A stretch of DNA of 64,000 bases from Pseudoalteromonas sp. P1-25 (lineage in GTDB: Bacteria > Pseudomonadota > Gammaproteobacteria > Enterobacterales > Alteromonadaceae): the NCBI RefSeq assembly GCF_001401805.1, contig NZ_LKDW01000015.1, forward strand, positions 1-64,000, written 5' to 3'. Below are positions 27,533 to 36,900 of this stretch, piece by piece. The notes below the pieces were generated by a model. The model worked only from the letters and a program-made list of their open reading frames with translations. It had not been told where the DNA came from and made no database searches. Made by a program: the position numbers and the translations under genes. Positions within the stretch are counted from its first letter, which is position 1. Each line of letters opens with the position of its first letter.

Positions 27533-27559
27533 TTATCGGCATTGTTGCTTTCAACTTAA
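27533..27559 (-). promoter_or_regulatory. Probable sigma-28 promoter of fliS
   Basis: On the - strand the -10 is a full GCCGATAA, with TTAA (not TAAA) 15 bases upstream. It lies just upstream of the sigma-54 site, so fliS could be expressed at two stages. Confidence 0.65.
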
Positions 27560-27630
27560 GTTAATTATAGTTTATATTTTTGACCTACGTAGATTCATAC
27601 ACTAAGAAAAAACAAGACATGGCATTAGCT

Positions 27631-27679
27631 TTAAGTATTAAACAACAAAACAATACTTAAGTTTTAATTATTAAGTATT
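27631..27679. repeat. Three alternating TTAAGTATT sites upstream of flrA
   Basis: TTAAGTATT occurs at 27631-27639, its reverse complement at 27652-27660 and the direct form again at 27671-27679. Centre spacings are about 21 and 19 bases, near two helical turns. The second and third sites can also form a hairpin. They lie about 130-180 bases before flrA and could be an operator array or a structured leader. Otherwise the 355-base gap 27453-27807 holds only the leftward fliS promoters and AT-rich sequence; no convincing flrA promoter was identified. Confidence 0.5.
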
Positions 27680-27807
27680 ATTGTTTTATAGCGATGTCTA
27701 TTTTTTGGCGTTTATGTCAAAAAACCGCCGCTATTACTTGCATCCATACAGATCTCGCTTACAATTTAGCTAATAAAATGAATTAGTGAAATTATGGCTC
27801 GCTAACT

Positions 27808-29244
27808 ATGATCTTGATTTTAGATAATAATAATAACCGTGCAATAGGATTACATGCATCACTTACCTTTATTGGGGAAGCTGTGCAGTTGCTTGATGAA
27901 AATGACTTTGAAGAAGTATGTAGTAAGTATCAACAGCAAGAATGCATTGTTATTTTAGGCGCATTACAAAGCTTAGATCATGAAGGCTTAATTAAACGCT
28001 ACCCAACCCTGCCTTTTTTACTCATTGGTGAAACACTCAAGCCATTATTAAGCATTGCTAATGTAGTGGGACTAATTTGTGAGCCGTTTAATCACGAAGT
28101 AACCACACAGTTATTACACGACTGCCAACAGTACCAACGTATGCTTCCTGGAAGTCACAAGCATCATAAGCCACATAAAACATTTGATGGTTTAGTAGGG
28201 GAAACTGACGCGGTTAAAAACGTACGCTTTTTGATAGAGCAAGTGGCTAAGACCGATGCAAACGTGCTTATTTTAGGCGAGTCGGGTACGGGTAAAGAGG
28301 TGGTTGCGCGTAATGTACATTTATTATCTAAACGCAATACGGGGCCATTTGTACCAGTAAACTGTGGTGCCATTCCAGGAGAGCTTCTTGAAAGTGAGTT
28401 ATTCGGCCATGAAAAAGGGGCGTTTACCGGCGCTATTTCTGCACGTAAAGGGCGGTTTGAATTAGCGCAAGGCGGTACGCTGTTTTTAGATGAAATTGGC
28501 GACATGCCACTGCAAATGCAAGTTAAGCTACTTCGCGTATTACAAGAGCGTAGCTACGAGCGTGTAGGTGGCACAAAAGCGATTCAAGCAGATGTACGTG
28601 TTATTGCCGCTACCCACCGCAACCTTGAGGAAATGATTGAAAAGGGCAGCTTTAGGGAAGATTTATATTACCGTTTAAACGTGTTTCCTATTGAAAACCC
28701 GTCACTTAATGAGCGTGCTGACGACATACCTTTATTACTTAAAGAGCTAATGCGCCGTGTTAATGAGCAAAGTGGTACGTCGGCTAAATTTACAGAGCGC
28801 GCAGTTGAGAGTCTCAAAGAACATGCTTGGCCTGGTAATATCCGTGAGCTTGCTAATTTAGTGGAACGCATGGTGATTATGTTCCCTGAAAAAGTAGTGG
28901 ATGTACCCGATTTACCTAATAAATACCGCTACATCGAGGTAGATGCCTACGAGCCTGAATACCCTGAAGAGCTACTTGAAAAAGATGCCTTTAACGATAT
29001 TTTTAGCTCAGGTTTTAGCGATTATGATAATGAACCAGAGCCTGAATTTAGCCAACAGGGATCTGGCGTATTACCCGAAGAGGGCATTGAACTTAAAGAG
29101 TATTTAGCCGAGCTTGAAATAAGCTTAATTACCCAAGCGTTAGAGCGTTTTGATTACGTTGTTGCGCGCGCTGCAGAAATACTAGGTGTAAGGCGTACAA
29201 CACTTGTCGAAAAAATGAAAAAGTACAATCTGTCACGAGATTAG
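27808..29244 (+). CDS. flrA: FlrA (FleQ-type), sigma-54-dependent flagellar master regulator
   Basis: FlrA activates flrBC and early flagellar operons with sigma-54 RNA polymerase. The 478-residue protein has a receiver-like domain (1-110) lacking a phospho-acceptor Asp (the position reads in CIVILGALQ), typical of FleQ. The AAA+ domain has Walker A GESGTGKE (157-164), GAFTGA (204-209) and Walker B LFLDEI (225-230). A Fis-type helix-turn-helix (about 455-475, [17 protein letters not shown]) closes the protein. It is separated from flrBC by a leftward tag gene. In related bacteria its activity is antagonised by FlhG/FleN, encoded here at 50038. Confidence 0.95.
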   Translation: MILILDNNNNRAIGLHASLTFIGEAVQLLDENDFEEVCSKYQQQECIVILGALQSLDHEGLIKRYPTLPFLLIGETLKPLLSIANVVGLICEPFNHEVTTQLLHDCQQYQRMLPGSHKHHKPHKTFDGLVGETDAVKNVRFLIEQVAKTDANVLILGESGTGKEVVARNVHLLSKRNTGPFVPVNCGAIPGELLESELFGHEKGAFTGAISARKGRFELAQGGTLFLDEIGDMPLQMQVKLLRVLQERSYERVGGTKAIQADVRVIAATHRNLEEMIEKGSFREDLYYRLNVFPIENPSLNERADDIPLLLKELMRRVNEQSGTSAKFTERAVESLKEHAWPGNIRELANLVERMVIMFPEKVVDVPDLPNKYRYIEVDAYEPEYPEELLEKDAFNDIFSSGFSDYDNEPEPEFSQQGSGVLPEEGIELKEYLAELEISLITQALERFDYVVARAAEILGVRRTTLVEKMKKYNLSRD

Positions 29245-29304
29245 TAGTATGCAAATGCTGATAGGTTTTTCGTTATTTATTACTCATTTTTGAGGAATTA
29301 ATTT

Positions 29305-29394
29305 ACGGGCTTTGCCCGTCACGCAAGCAAGCTTGGCGTCTATAAGATAAACGCAAACTTAAACTTTGACGGTAGACGCTGAGCTTGCTCGCGT
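29305..29394. repeat. Inverted-repeat element between flrA and tag
   Basis: A small hairpin ACGGGC-TTT-GCCCGT (29305-29319) is followed by a 22-base arm at 29321-29342. This pairs with 29373-29394 at about 19 of 22 positions around a 30-base spacer; the core is AGCAAGCT and GCGTCTA. There is no ORF. It looks like a REP or BIME-type interspersed element; copy number is unknown. Confidence 0.6.
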
Positions 29395-29537
29395 AAAAAG
29401 CGCAGCTTTTAATTACTTAGACCCAAAAAAACGAGGTTAAATGAGAAACCACAGTTAGCTTACACGTTAGTGCTCTAAAGCGAAGCGTCTCTTATCCTCT
29501 TTGTGAACAGATCACTTTTATGGTAATAAATCACTTA

Positions 29538-30128
29538 TTAACCAAAAGCCTTTATAATTTCTTCTTTTCTAAAACAATCATTACTATGATCGTTTACCAT
29601 GCCACAGGCCTGCATATGTGCGTACACCGTTGTAGGCCCTAAAAACTTGAAGCCTCGTTTTTTTAAATCTTTTGCAAATGCTTTTGATTCTTCGCTCATT
29701 GCAGGAGCGTCTTCATCACTATTTACATTATTAATAATTGGTTTATTGCCCACAAATCGCCATTGATAATGACTAAAGCCGCCAAACTCTTTTTGAATTT
29801 CGATAAACCGTTGAGCATTATTAATCGTGGCAGCTATTTTTAATCGGTTACGTACTATGTTCTTATCTTGCATTAACCGCTCTATATCACCGGCTGTAAA
29901 GTTAGCCACTTTTTGCACATCAAAGTTGGCAAATGCTTTTTTATACCCTGCACGCTTTTTTAAAATAGTGTACCAACTGAGTCCCGCTTGTGCTGACTCT
30001 AGCGTAATAAATTCAAATAATAGTGTGTCGTCATAAAGGGGCACCCCCCATTCTTCATCATGGTATTTCACATAGTCTGGTTTTGTGGTGTCGAGCCACG
30101 CACAACGGCATTTATTTTGCTCACTCAT
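29538..30128 (-). CDS. tag: DNA-3-methyladenine glycosylase I
   Basis: Tag removes 3-methyladenine from alkylated DNA in base-excision repair. The 196-residue protein has the zinc-site residues of the family (Cys in CRCAW, His in KYHDEEWG, and the C-terminal His and Cys in NDHSNDC). It also has the base-binding segment LESAQAGLSWYTILKKRAGY. It has no known flagellar role. It lies on the opposite strand between flrA and flrB, which are adjacent in Vibrio-type clusters, and a repeat element lies downstream of its 3' end. It looks like an insertion into the regulatory block. Confidence 0.95.
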   Translation of the reverse strand: MSEQNKCRCAWLDTTKPDYVKYHDEEWGVPLYDDTLLFEFITLESAQAGLSWYTILKKRAGYKKAFANFDVQKVANFTAGDIERLMQDKNIVRNRLKIAATINNAQRFIEIQKEFGGFSHYQWRFVGNKPIINNVNSDEDAPAMSEESKAFAKDLKKRGFKFLGPTTVYAHMQACGMVNDHSNDCFRKEEIIKAFG

Positions 30129-30208
30129 TATTATTCCTTTTTTTGTGCGTCATTTTTTTGTTACGCGTTATTGTAAGCTAACTAAATGAAAAATATATAA
30201 AATAATTT

Positions 30209-30225
30209 TGGTATAAATTCTGCAT
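30209..30225 (+). promoter_or_regulatory. Sigma-54 promoter of flrBC
   Basis: TGGTATAAATTCTGCAT has GG and GC 10 bases apart; the -24 lacks the usual C. It lies about 38 bases before the flrB ATG. FlrA-dependent control is expected from the Vibrio model. Confidence 0.72.
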
Positions 30226-30260
30226 TAAGCCCTGTATCTACATCATTAAGAGATTTGATT

Positions 30261-31358
30261 ATGGCCCTTGCGAGTGTACTTAAACCACAGTTTATTACTG
30301 CAAATCAGTATAACCCATGTTTACTTCAAGAAGAGTACATTGGTGAATTAAGTGATTTAAGACAACAAGCAAGTTGGCTGTCGCACTTAGTTGATACCAT
30401 GCCAGCAGGTGTTGTTGTACTTGATGGCAAAGGCCTTATTGCAAAAGCCAATCAAATCGCGATTGATATGTTAGGCGAGCCGCTCGAAGGAGAGAAATGG
30501 TTTAACATTATTCAACGCTCTTTTCGTCCCCACCAAGATGATGGACATGAAGTGTCGCTCAAAGATGGCCGACTTATAAAACTTGATATTACTGCACTTG
30601 CGCCAGAGCCTGGTCAGCTTATATTAATGACCGATTTAACAGAAACCCGTCGTTTGCAAAAGCGTGTTGCACATATGCAACGTTTGAGTGCGCTTGGTAA
30701 AATGGTGGCATCGCTTGCGCACCAAGTGCGTACACCGCTTTCTGCAGCTATGTTATACGCGGCCAATTTGGGCTCTAAAAAGCTGCCTGAGTCATCGCGC
30801 GATAACTTTCAAACCAAGCTTATGTCACGTTTAAAAGATTTAGAAACCCAAGTTAACGATATGCTGCTTTTTGCTAAAAGTGGTGAGCAGCAAGTGGTTG
30901 AGCAAGTGTCTATGCAGCAGCTTTTAAACGAAGTAAAACTAGGTGCTGATGCAATGGTGGCCTTAAATAACAGTGAACTTGCTGTTGAGTTACCAGAGCC
31001 AGATATAGAAATCACCGGTAATAAAACTGCGCTGGCCAGCGCTATTCAAAACCTTATTCACAATAGTATTCAAATTATTGGCAGCCAAGCACAGGTGACA
31101 TTAAAAGCGCAGCGCGATAGTAGCGAACCTGACACCGTACGTATTAGCGTATGCGATAACGGCCCTGGGGTAGAGCTGAGCCAAATAGAGAAAATTTTTG
31201 AACCGTTTTATACCACTAAAAGCCAAGGTACAGGGCTTGGGCTTGCTGTTGTAAGTTCTGTGGCAAATGCGCATCAAGGACGTGTTGAAGTGGTTAATAA
31301 TGCCAATGGTGGTGCATGTTTTAGTTTATTGCTGCCCATATGCACGGCCTCAACGTAG
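30261..31358 (+). CDS. flrB: FlrB (FleS-type), flagellar sensor histidine kinase
   Basis: FlrB phosphorylates FlrC. The 365-residue cytosolic protein has a PAS-like domain (about 35-130, MPAGVVVLDGKGLIAKANQI) and a HisKA domain with His-154 in SLAHQVRTPLSAA. The HATPase region shows NLIHNSIQ, DNGPGVE and TTKSQGTGLGLAV. No transmembrane segment is seen. The ATG at 30261 with an upstream AAGAG is preferred over TTG at 30255. The stop codon is part of the flrC Shine-Dalgarno region, so the two are coupled. Confidence 0.94.
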   Translation: MALASVLKPQFITANQYNPCLLQEEYIGELSDLRQQASWLSHLVDTMPAGVVVLDGKGLIAKANQIAIDMLGEPLEGEKWFNIIQRSFRPHQDDGHEVSLKDGRLIKLDITALAPEPGQLILMTDLTETRRLQKRVAHMQRLSALGKMVASLAHQVRTPLSAAMLYAANLGSKKLPESSRDNFQTKLMSRLKDLETQVNDMLLFAKSGEQQVVEQVSMQQLLNEVKLGADAMVALNNSELAVELPEPDIEITGNKTALASAIQNLIHNSIQIIGSQAQVTLKAQRDSSEPDTVRISVCDNGPGVELSQIEKIFEPFYTTKSQGTGLGLAVVSSVANAHQGRVEVVNNANGGACFSLLLPICTAST

Positions 31359-31369
31359 GAGAAAACAGC

Positions 31370-32794
31370 ATGAGCAATACAATACTGGTAGTTGAAGATG
31401 ATGCAGGCTTAAGAGAAGCACTCATAGACACGTTAGAAATGTCAGGTATTGCCTGCGTTGCAGCGCAAAGTGCTGAGCAAGCCATGATCCAATTAAAGAA
31501 ATCTGAGTTTTCATTGGTTGTAAGTGATGTGCAAATGGGCGCGATGAGCGGCCTAGATTTGCTCAGGAGCATTAAGCTTAACTACCCAGAACTCCCCGTA
31601 TTAATGATGACAGCTTACGCAACGATTGATGATGCCGTAGAGGCAATGCGCTTAGGTGCAATTGATTATATGGCTAAACCATTTGCCCCTGAGGTGCTTT
31701 TAAATATGGTTAGCCGCTATTTACCCGAAAAACCAAAAGACACAGATGGCCCAATTGTAGCCGACCCCAGCAGTATTCAACTATTAGAGCTTGCAAGTAA
31801 AGTGGCTCGCTCAGATGCAAGTGTAATGGTGCTTGGCCCTAGTGGCTCAGGTAAAGAGGTATTAGCGCGATATATTCACGATAAATCAAACCGATGCGAT
31901 GCGCCTTTTGTGGCAATTAATTGCGCGGCTATTCCCGAAAATATGCTTGAGGCCACCTTGTTTGGCTATGAAAAAGGCGCCTTTACTGGTGCAATACAAG
32001 CGTGCCCAGGTAAATTTGAGCAAGCCCAAGGTGGTACTATATTGCTTGATGAAATAACAGAAATGGACTTAGGGCTGCAAGCTAAACTATTAAGAGTATT
32101 ACAAGAGCGTGAAGTTGAGCGTTTAGGTGCGCGCAAAACAATTTCACTCGATGTGAGAGTGCTCGCAACCAGTAACCGCGATCTTAAAGAAGCTGTTGCA
32201 GATAATAAGTTTAGAGAAGACTTATATTATCGCTTAAATGTATTCCCATTAATGTGGCGACCACTTAGTGAGCGCCCAGGCGATATAATTGTATTGGCTA
32301 AGCATTTAATAGAGCGCCATTTAGTTAAAAATAAAGAGCCGTTAGCAACGCTTGATAGCGATGCCGAGCAAAAACTATTGAGCCATACCTGGCCAGGTAA
32401 TGTGCGCGAACTTGATAATGTAATTCAACGTGCGCTTATTTTGCGAACGGGCAGTGTAATTGGCGAGCAGGCTATTTTTATTGAAAATTTAATGCAAGCG
32501 TCGAGCACCACTGCGCCTACTCAGGTTATAGCGCCTGAGCAAGAGAGTACTCCCAGTGACGCATATTATGATGACAAAATAACGCCTGCAGAGGCGAGTA
32601 GCTCACTGCCGAGCGTAGATACTGGCAGCTATAAAGATGAGCTAAAAGATAAAGAGCATAAAATAATTTTAGAAACCCTCGCCCGTTGCCAAGGCAAACG
32701 TAAAGATGTTGCACAAACACTTGGCATCAGCCCGCGTACTTTACGTTATAAACTCGCACAAATGCGCGATTTAGGTATTTCACTACCCGCATAA
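31370..32794 (+). CDS. flrC: FlrC (FleR-type), sigma-54-dependent response regulator
   Basis: FlrC activates mid-stage flagellar genes, including flagellin 1 in the Vibrio model. The 474 residues comprise a receiver domain (1-115, Asp-53 in VVSDVQMG) and an AAA+ domain with Walker A GPSGSGKE (156-163) and GAFTGA (203-208). A C-terminal Fis-type helix-turn-helix contains RKDVAQTLGISPRTLRYKLA. The ATG at 31370 with AGGAG upstream starts exactly at the receiver domain; an upstream in-frame start at 31340 lies within flrB. A terminator follows at 32817. Confidence 0.95.
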   Translation: MSNTILVVEDDAGLREALIDTLEMSGIACVAAQSAEQAMIQLKKSEFSLVVSDVQMGAMSGLDLLRSIKLNYPELPVLMMTAYATIDDAVEAMRLGAIDYMAKPFAPEVLLNMVSRYLPEKPKDTDGPIVADPSSIQLLELASKVARSDASVMVLGPSGSGKEVLARYIHDKSNRCDAPFVAINCAAIPENMLEATLFGYEKGAFTGAIQACPGKFEQAQGGTILLDEITEMDLGLQAKLLRVLQEREVERLGARKTISLDVRVLATSNRDLKEAVADNKFREDLYYRLNVFPLMWRPLSERPGDIIVLAKHLIERHLVKNKEPLATLDSDAEQKLLSHTWPGNVRELDNVIQRALILRTGSVIGEQAIFIENLMQASSTTAPTQVIAPEQESTPSDAYYDDKITPAEASSSLPSVDTGSYKDELKDKEHKIILETLARCQGKRKDVAQTLGISPRTLRYKLAQMRDLGISLPA

Positions 32795-32816
32795 ACTAAC
32801 TCTCCCTTCTGTACAT

Positions 32817-32848
32817 AACCCTAAACTAACCACGCTTAGTTTAGGGTT
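32817..32848 (+). terminator. Stem-loop terminator after flrC
   Basis: A perfect 13-bp stem (AACCCTAAACTAA / TTAGTTTAGGGTT) closes a 6-base loop. The T run is short. Confidence 0.7.
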
Positions 32849-32908
32849 GTCAAATCTCTGACTCTTAAAAATAATAGTTAACTGTATGTTATTAAAGGTT
32901 TATTTTTA

Positions 32909-32925
32909 TGGCACGCTTTGTGCTT
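32909..32925 (+). promoter_or_regulatory. Sigma-54 promoter of the fliE-flhB operon
   Basis: TGGCACGCTTTGTGCTT has a full TGGCACG -24 and GG/GC spaced by 10 bases. It lies 43 bases before the fliE ATG. Confidence 0.9.
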
Positions 32926-32967
32926 TAATCCCTTTATGAACGTTAACTGCATTTGCCAGAGAAAATT

Positions 32968-33300
32968 ATGAAAATTCAAAACAGCGCGTTATTCCAAGAA
33001 ATGCAATCAATGGCCTTAGAAGCAGGCCATACAAATCAAATTAATAAGCTACCCACGCAAGCTCAGCCAACGTCATCGGCTCAATTTGGTGACTTACTAA
33101 GCGATGCATTAAATACGGTTAATGGCCTACAACAAGATGCGAAACAAAAAGTCGTGGCTGTTGAAATGGGTGACAGAAGTGTATCGCTTGCTGAGGCAAT
33201 GATTGCTTCGCAAAAATCATCAGTGGCATTTGAGGCTACAGTACAAGTAAGAAATAAACTTGTTGAGTCATACCAAGAAATTATGAACATGCCTGTTTAA
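32968..33300 (+). CDS. fliE: FliE, MS-ring/rod adapter
   Basis: FliE links the MS ring to the proximal rod. The 110-residue protein has the family C-terminal half: FGDLLSDALNTVNGLQQDA, MGDRSVSLAEAMIASQKSSV and QVRNKLVESYQEIMNMPV. The ATG at 32968 (AGAGA upstream) is chosen over an in-frame TTG at 32953. It is the first gene of the 13-kb basal-body and export operon. Confidence 0.95.
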   Translation: MKIQNSALFQEMQSMALEAGHTNQINKLPTQAQPTSSAQFGDLLSDALNTVNGLQQDAKQKVVAVEMGDRSVSLAEAMIASQKSSVAFEATVQVRNKLVESYQEIMNMPV

Positions 33301-33320
33301 GTAGGTAGTGGAGAATTATT

Positions 33321-35036
33321 GTGGCGCAATCTAATCAATCAACAGATCTTGCTCTTGCTGGCGGCGGTATTGACCAAAGTGAAGACAACGAGCAACAAGA
33401 ACAAAAGTCGGGCTACTTAAGCGCCTTAAATGGGGTTGATGTGCTTCGCCAAGTTACCCTAATTATTGCGCTGGCTATTTGTTTAGCTATTGCCATATTT
33501 GTGATTATTTGGGCGCGCCAACCCGATATGCGTCCGCTTGGCAAAATGCCTACAGAAGAGCTGATCCAAACACTTGATTTTTTAGATGCACAAAAAATTG
33601 ACTACGAGCTAGACGGCAACGTTATTTCGGTTGATGAAAGCGAGTATCAAAACATTAAATTATTGATGGCGCGTGAAGGCTTAGAGCAAGGTCCTACCTC
33701 AGGCACCGATATCATAATGCAAGATATGGGTTTTGGTGTGAGCCAACGGCTCGAGCGTGAGCGCTTAAAACATGGCCGCGAGCAACAACTTGCCCGCACT
33801 ATAGAAGAACTAAACAACGTTACTCGCGCTAAAGTTTTATTAGCCATCCCAAAAGAAAACGTATTCGCACGCAGAGAGAAAAAGCCATCAGCCACAGTGG
33901 TATTGACTCTTAAACGTGGCCGTACGCTTGATGGTGAAGAGATTGATTCAGTCGTTGATATGATTGCCTCTGCAGTACAAGGTCTCGAGCCAGCACGTGT
34001 GACAGTAACAGATCAAAACGGCCGTCTACTTAATTCTGGCTCACAAGACTCATTAGCAGCACGCTCTCGTAAAGAGTACGACATTGAAAGAAAGCGTGAG
34101 CAAGAGTATTTAGAAAAAATAGACAGTATTCTTATTCCTGTAGTCGGCTTGGGTAACTACACGGCGCAAGTTGATTTAAACATGGACTTTAGCTCAGTAG
34201 AGGAAACACAAAAGCGCTACAACCCAGACTTACCAGCAGTCAGAAGCGAAACCACATTTGAAGAAAACAACATAGGTGGCTTAGCGGTAGGTATTCCTGG
34301 GGCACTTACTAATCAACCACCTATGAATTCAACTATCCCAGAAGTGGCAGGCCAGGGCAATGCTGGTACGGCAACCAATCCAAGCCGAGTGCATAAAGAG
34401 GCTACGCGTAATTTTGAGCTAGACACCACCATTTCGCATAAGCGTCAACAAACAGGGGTTATTCGCAGAATTAGCGTATCGGTAGCTGTTGATTATGTGC
34501 CCAAAGTAGGTGAAAACGGCGAAACAACCATGGCACCGCGCTCAGTAGAAGCTTTGTCAAATATACGTCGCCTATTACAAGGTGGGGTGGGTTTTGATAT
34601 GCAACGTGGCGATGCATTAGAAGTGGTAACCGTACCATTTGTGCGTGAAGCAGTTGATTTAGACTTAGAAGTACCGCTGTGGGAACAAGATTGGTTTATG
34701 AAAATCATCCGCCTTGTGCTTGGCGCCTTAGTTATTATTGTATTAATTATGGCGGTTGTTAAGCCTATGCTTAAGCGCTTGATCTACCCAGATGATACGC
34801 TTGAAGAGTACGACGAAGATGCATTAAGCTCAGGGGTTGATATTGGCGATAGCACGCTAGATATGCTAAATAAAGACTTTGATTCTGCTGCTGTTGGTTT
34901 CTCAAGTGATGGTACACTGCAGCTGCCAGACTTACATGGCGACGAAGATTTGCTTAAAGCGGTAAGAGCACTTGTAGCGAACGAACCGGAACTCTCATCA
35001 CAAGTAGTGAAAGCGTGGTTAACAGAAGATGACTGA
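33321..35036 (+). CDS. fliF: FliF, MS-ring protein
   Basis: FliF forms the inner-membrane MS ring on which the motor is built. The 571-residue protein has two transmembrane helices (about 47-67 and 455-475) flanking the periplasmic ring-building motifs. These include DIIMQDMGFGVSQRLERERL and RAKVLLAIPKENVFARREKK. The C-terminal cytoplasmic tail binds FliG. The start is GTG at 33321 with GGAG upstream. Its 3' end overlaps fliG by 8 bases. Confidence 0.96.
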   Translation: MAQSNQSTDLALAGGGIDQSEDNEQQEQKSGYLSALNGVDVLRQVTLIIALAICLAIAIFVIIWARQPDMRPLGKMPTEELIQTLDFLDAQKIDYELDGNVISVDESEYQNIKLLMAREGLEQGPTSGTDIIMQDMGFGVSQRLERERLKHGREQQLARTIEELNNVTRAKVLLAIPKENVFARREKKPSATVVLTLKRGRTLDGEEIDSVVDMIASAVQGLEPARVTVTDQNGRLLNSGSQDSLAARSRKEYDIERKREQEYLEKIDSILIPVVGLGNYTAQVDLNMDFSSVEETQKRYNPDLPAVRSETTFEENNIGGLAVGIPGALTNQPPMNSTIPEVAGQGNAGTATNPSRVHKEATRNFELDTTISHKRQQTGVIRRISVSVAVDYVPKVGENGETTMAPRSVEALSNIRRLLQGGVGFDMQRGDALEVVTVPFVREAVDLDLEVPLWEQDWFMKIIRLVLGALVIIVLIMAVVKPMLKRLIYPDDTLEEYDEDALSSGVDIGDSTLDMLNKDFDSAAVGFSSDGTLQLPDLHGDEDLLKAVRALVANEPELSSQVVKAWLTEDD

Positions 35037-36069
35037 TCAAGAACAAAAACAACTCCCGCCAGCATTTGATGTTGACAAGTTAGATGGCGTAGATAAAGCC
35101 GCGATTCTTTTATTGAGCTTATCTGAAGAAGACGCAGCGCAAATCCTAAAGCACTTAGAGCCTAAGCAAGTGCAAAAGGTAGGTATGGCTATGGCTGCGT
35201 TAGATGACTTATCGCAATCTAAAATTAGCGCAGTTCATAATTTATTTATAGAGCAAATACAAAGCTTTAGTACTATTGGTTTCCAGTCAGAAGACTTTAT
35301 TAAAAAGGCGCTCACCGCCGCATTAGGTGAAGATAAAGCAGCTAGTTTAATAGACCAAATTGTAATGGGCTCGGGCGCTAAAGGCTTAGATTCACTAAAA
35401 TGGATGGACTCAAAGCAGGTTGCTAATATTATTCGTAATGAACACCCGCAAATTCAAACCATTGTTTTATCGTATTTAGAGCCAGAGCAATCGGCAGAAA
35501 TCCTAGCGCAATTTCCTGAAAAAGTGCGCCTAGATTTAACCATGCGTATTGCAAACCTTGAAGAAGTGCAACCAGCAGCCTTACAAGAACTTAACGAGAT
35601 TATGGAAAAACAATTTGCCGGCCAAGCAGGTGCACAAGCCGCTAAAATGGGTGGCTTAAAAGCTGCGGCAGATATCATGAACTACCTAGATACAAATGTT
35701 GAAGGGCAGTTGATGGATTCTATTCGTGAACACGATGAAGAAATGTCTCAGCAAATTCAAGATCTTATGTTTGTATTCGAAAACCTTATGGATGTGGATG
35801 ACCGCGGTATTCAAGCCATACTACGTGAAGTACAGCAAGACGTACTCATGAAAGCAATTAAAGGCACTGACGAAGCGCTTAAAGATAAAATTTTGGGCAA
35901 CATGTCTAAACGTGCTGCCGAAATGCTTGCCGATGACTTAGAAGCCATGGCACCAGTTAGAATAAGTGAAGTAGAAGCGGCCCAAAAAGAAGTGCTTTCA
36001 ACAGCAAGGCGTTTATCTGACTCGGGTGAGATTCAATTAGGCGGCGGTGGCGGCGAGGAGTTCCTGTAA
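35029..36069 (+). CDS. fliG: FliG, rotor switch protein
   Basis: FliG transmits torque from the stator to the MS ring. The 346 residues show the N-terminal FliF-binding domain (DKAAILLLSLSEEDAAQILK) and a middle domain with the EHPQ motif (RNEHPQIQTIVLSYL). The C-terminal torque helix (FVFENLMDVDDRGIQAILRE, with DEALKDKILGNMSKRAAEML) carries the charged residues that face the stator. Length is normal. It overlaps fliF. Confidence 0.97.
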   Translation: MTDQEQKQLPPAFDVDKLDGVDKAAILLLSLSEEDAAQILKHLEPKQVQKVGMAMAALDDLSQSKISAVHNLFIEQIQSFSTIGFQSEDFIKKALTAALGEDKAASLIDQIVMGSGAKGLDSLKWMDSKQVANIIRNEHPQIQTIVLSYLEPEQSAEILAQFPEKVRLDLTMRIANLEEVQPAALQELNEIMEKQFAGQAGAQAAKMGGLKAAADIMNYLDTNVEGQLMDSIREHDEEMSQQIQDLMFVFENLMDVDDRGIQAILREVQQDVLMKAIKGTDEALKDKILGNMSKRAAEMLADDLEAMAPVRISEVEAAQKEVLSTARRLSDSGEIQLGGGGGEEFL

Positions 36070-36072
36070 GCT

Positions 36073-36882
36073 ATGTCTAAATTAAAAGGGCGCCCTTTGC
36101 ATGCAGATGAAGCTGATGAGCTTTTAAAAAACTGGCCAATACCTGATGTTGCGCCTGATGAACGCAGTTTTGGCAATCGTTCGACGGCTTTTGGCACACC
36201 ACTTTCTGATTTGTATAAAAAAGAAGTCGAAGAAGAAGCCATAGAGAACGAGCAGCCGCAAGAGCCTGAGCTGCCTTCTCTAACTATGGCGGAGCTTGAG
36301 CGCATTAGGCAAGATGCTTATGAGGAAGGCTTAAAGCAAGGGCACGAACAAGGCTATATAGATGGCTTTGAAAAAGGCGTTGGTGAAGGTAAAGAAGCAG
36401 GTTACAAAGAAGGGGTAGAGCTTGGTAAAACACAAGGCCAAGAAGATGTTAAGCCCTTAATAGAAGAGCAGTTAACCAGCTTGCGTAGTATTATCGATAA
36501 CCTCAGCGCTCCGCTTGATAAAGTGGACGAACTGGCAGAAAAGCACTTAGTGCAATTAGCGGTTATGTTGGCTGAAGCTATAACCTATCAAGAAATAAAA
36601 ACATCGCCCGATGTTATATTACATACACTTAAAAAAAGCATAGATGCACTCAATACTGAACAAGAAAAAGTTCGCGTGCATTTAAATCCGGACGATTTAG
36701 AGCTGGTAAAGCAAAGCTACGGTGAACAAACCATAGCAGAGAATAATTGGCAGCTCATTGCAGAGCCAACCCTTGAGCGCGGCGGTTGCGAAGTAAAAAC
36801 GCCACAATCATCTTTAGATATGACCCTAAAAACCCGTGTCAAAGAAACGTTGGATAGCTTTTTGCATAATAGCGGTATCTAA
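36073..36882 (+). CDS. fliH: FliH, export ATPase regulator
   Basis: FliH dimers bind and regulate FliI and tether it to the export gate. The 269-residue protein has the Gly-rich helical region with GxxxG-like spacing (EGLKQGHEQGYIDGFEKGV, GEGKEAGYKEGVELGKTQG). The conserved C-terminal domain is similar to V-ATPase subunit E (VRVHLNPDDLELVKQSYGEQ and ERGGCEVKTPQSSLDMTLKT). It starts 3 bases after fliG. Confidence 0.95.
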   Translation: MSKLKGRPLHADEADELLKNWPIPDVAPDERSFGNRSTAFGTPLSDLYKKEVEEEAIENEQPQEPELPSLTMAELERIRQDAYEEGLKQGHEQGYIDGFEKGVGEGKEAGYKEGVELGKTQGQEDVKPLIEEQLTSLRSIIDNLSAPLDKVDELAEKHLVQLAVMLAEAITYQEIKTSPDVILHTLKKSIDALNTEQEKVRVHLNPDDLELVKQSYGEQTIAENNWQLIAEPTLERGGCEVKTPQSSLDMTLKTRVKETLDSFLHNSGI

Positions 36883-36900
36883 TCTTTTTTGTGGCGTGTT

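Noticed and set aside
29321-29394. The inverted repeat near tag as a rho-independent terminator of flrA
   Set aside because: The 30-base spacer between arms and no T run make it unlike a terminator; a repeat element is the better reading.
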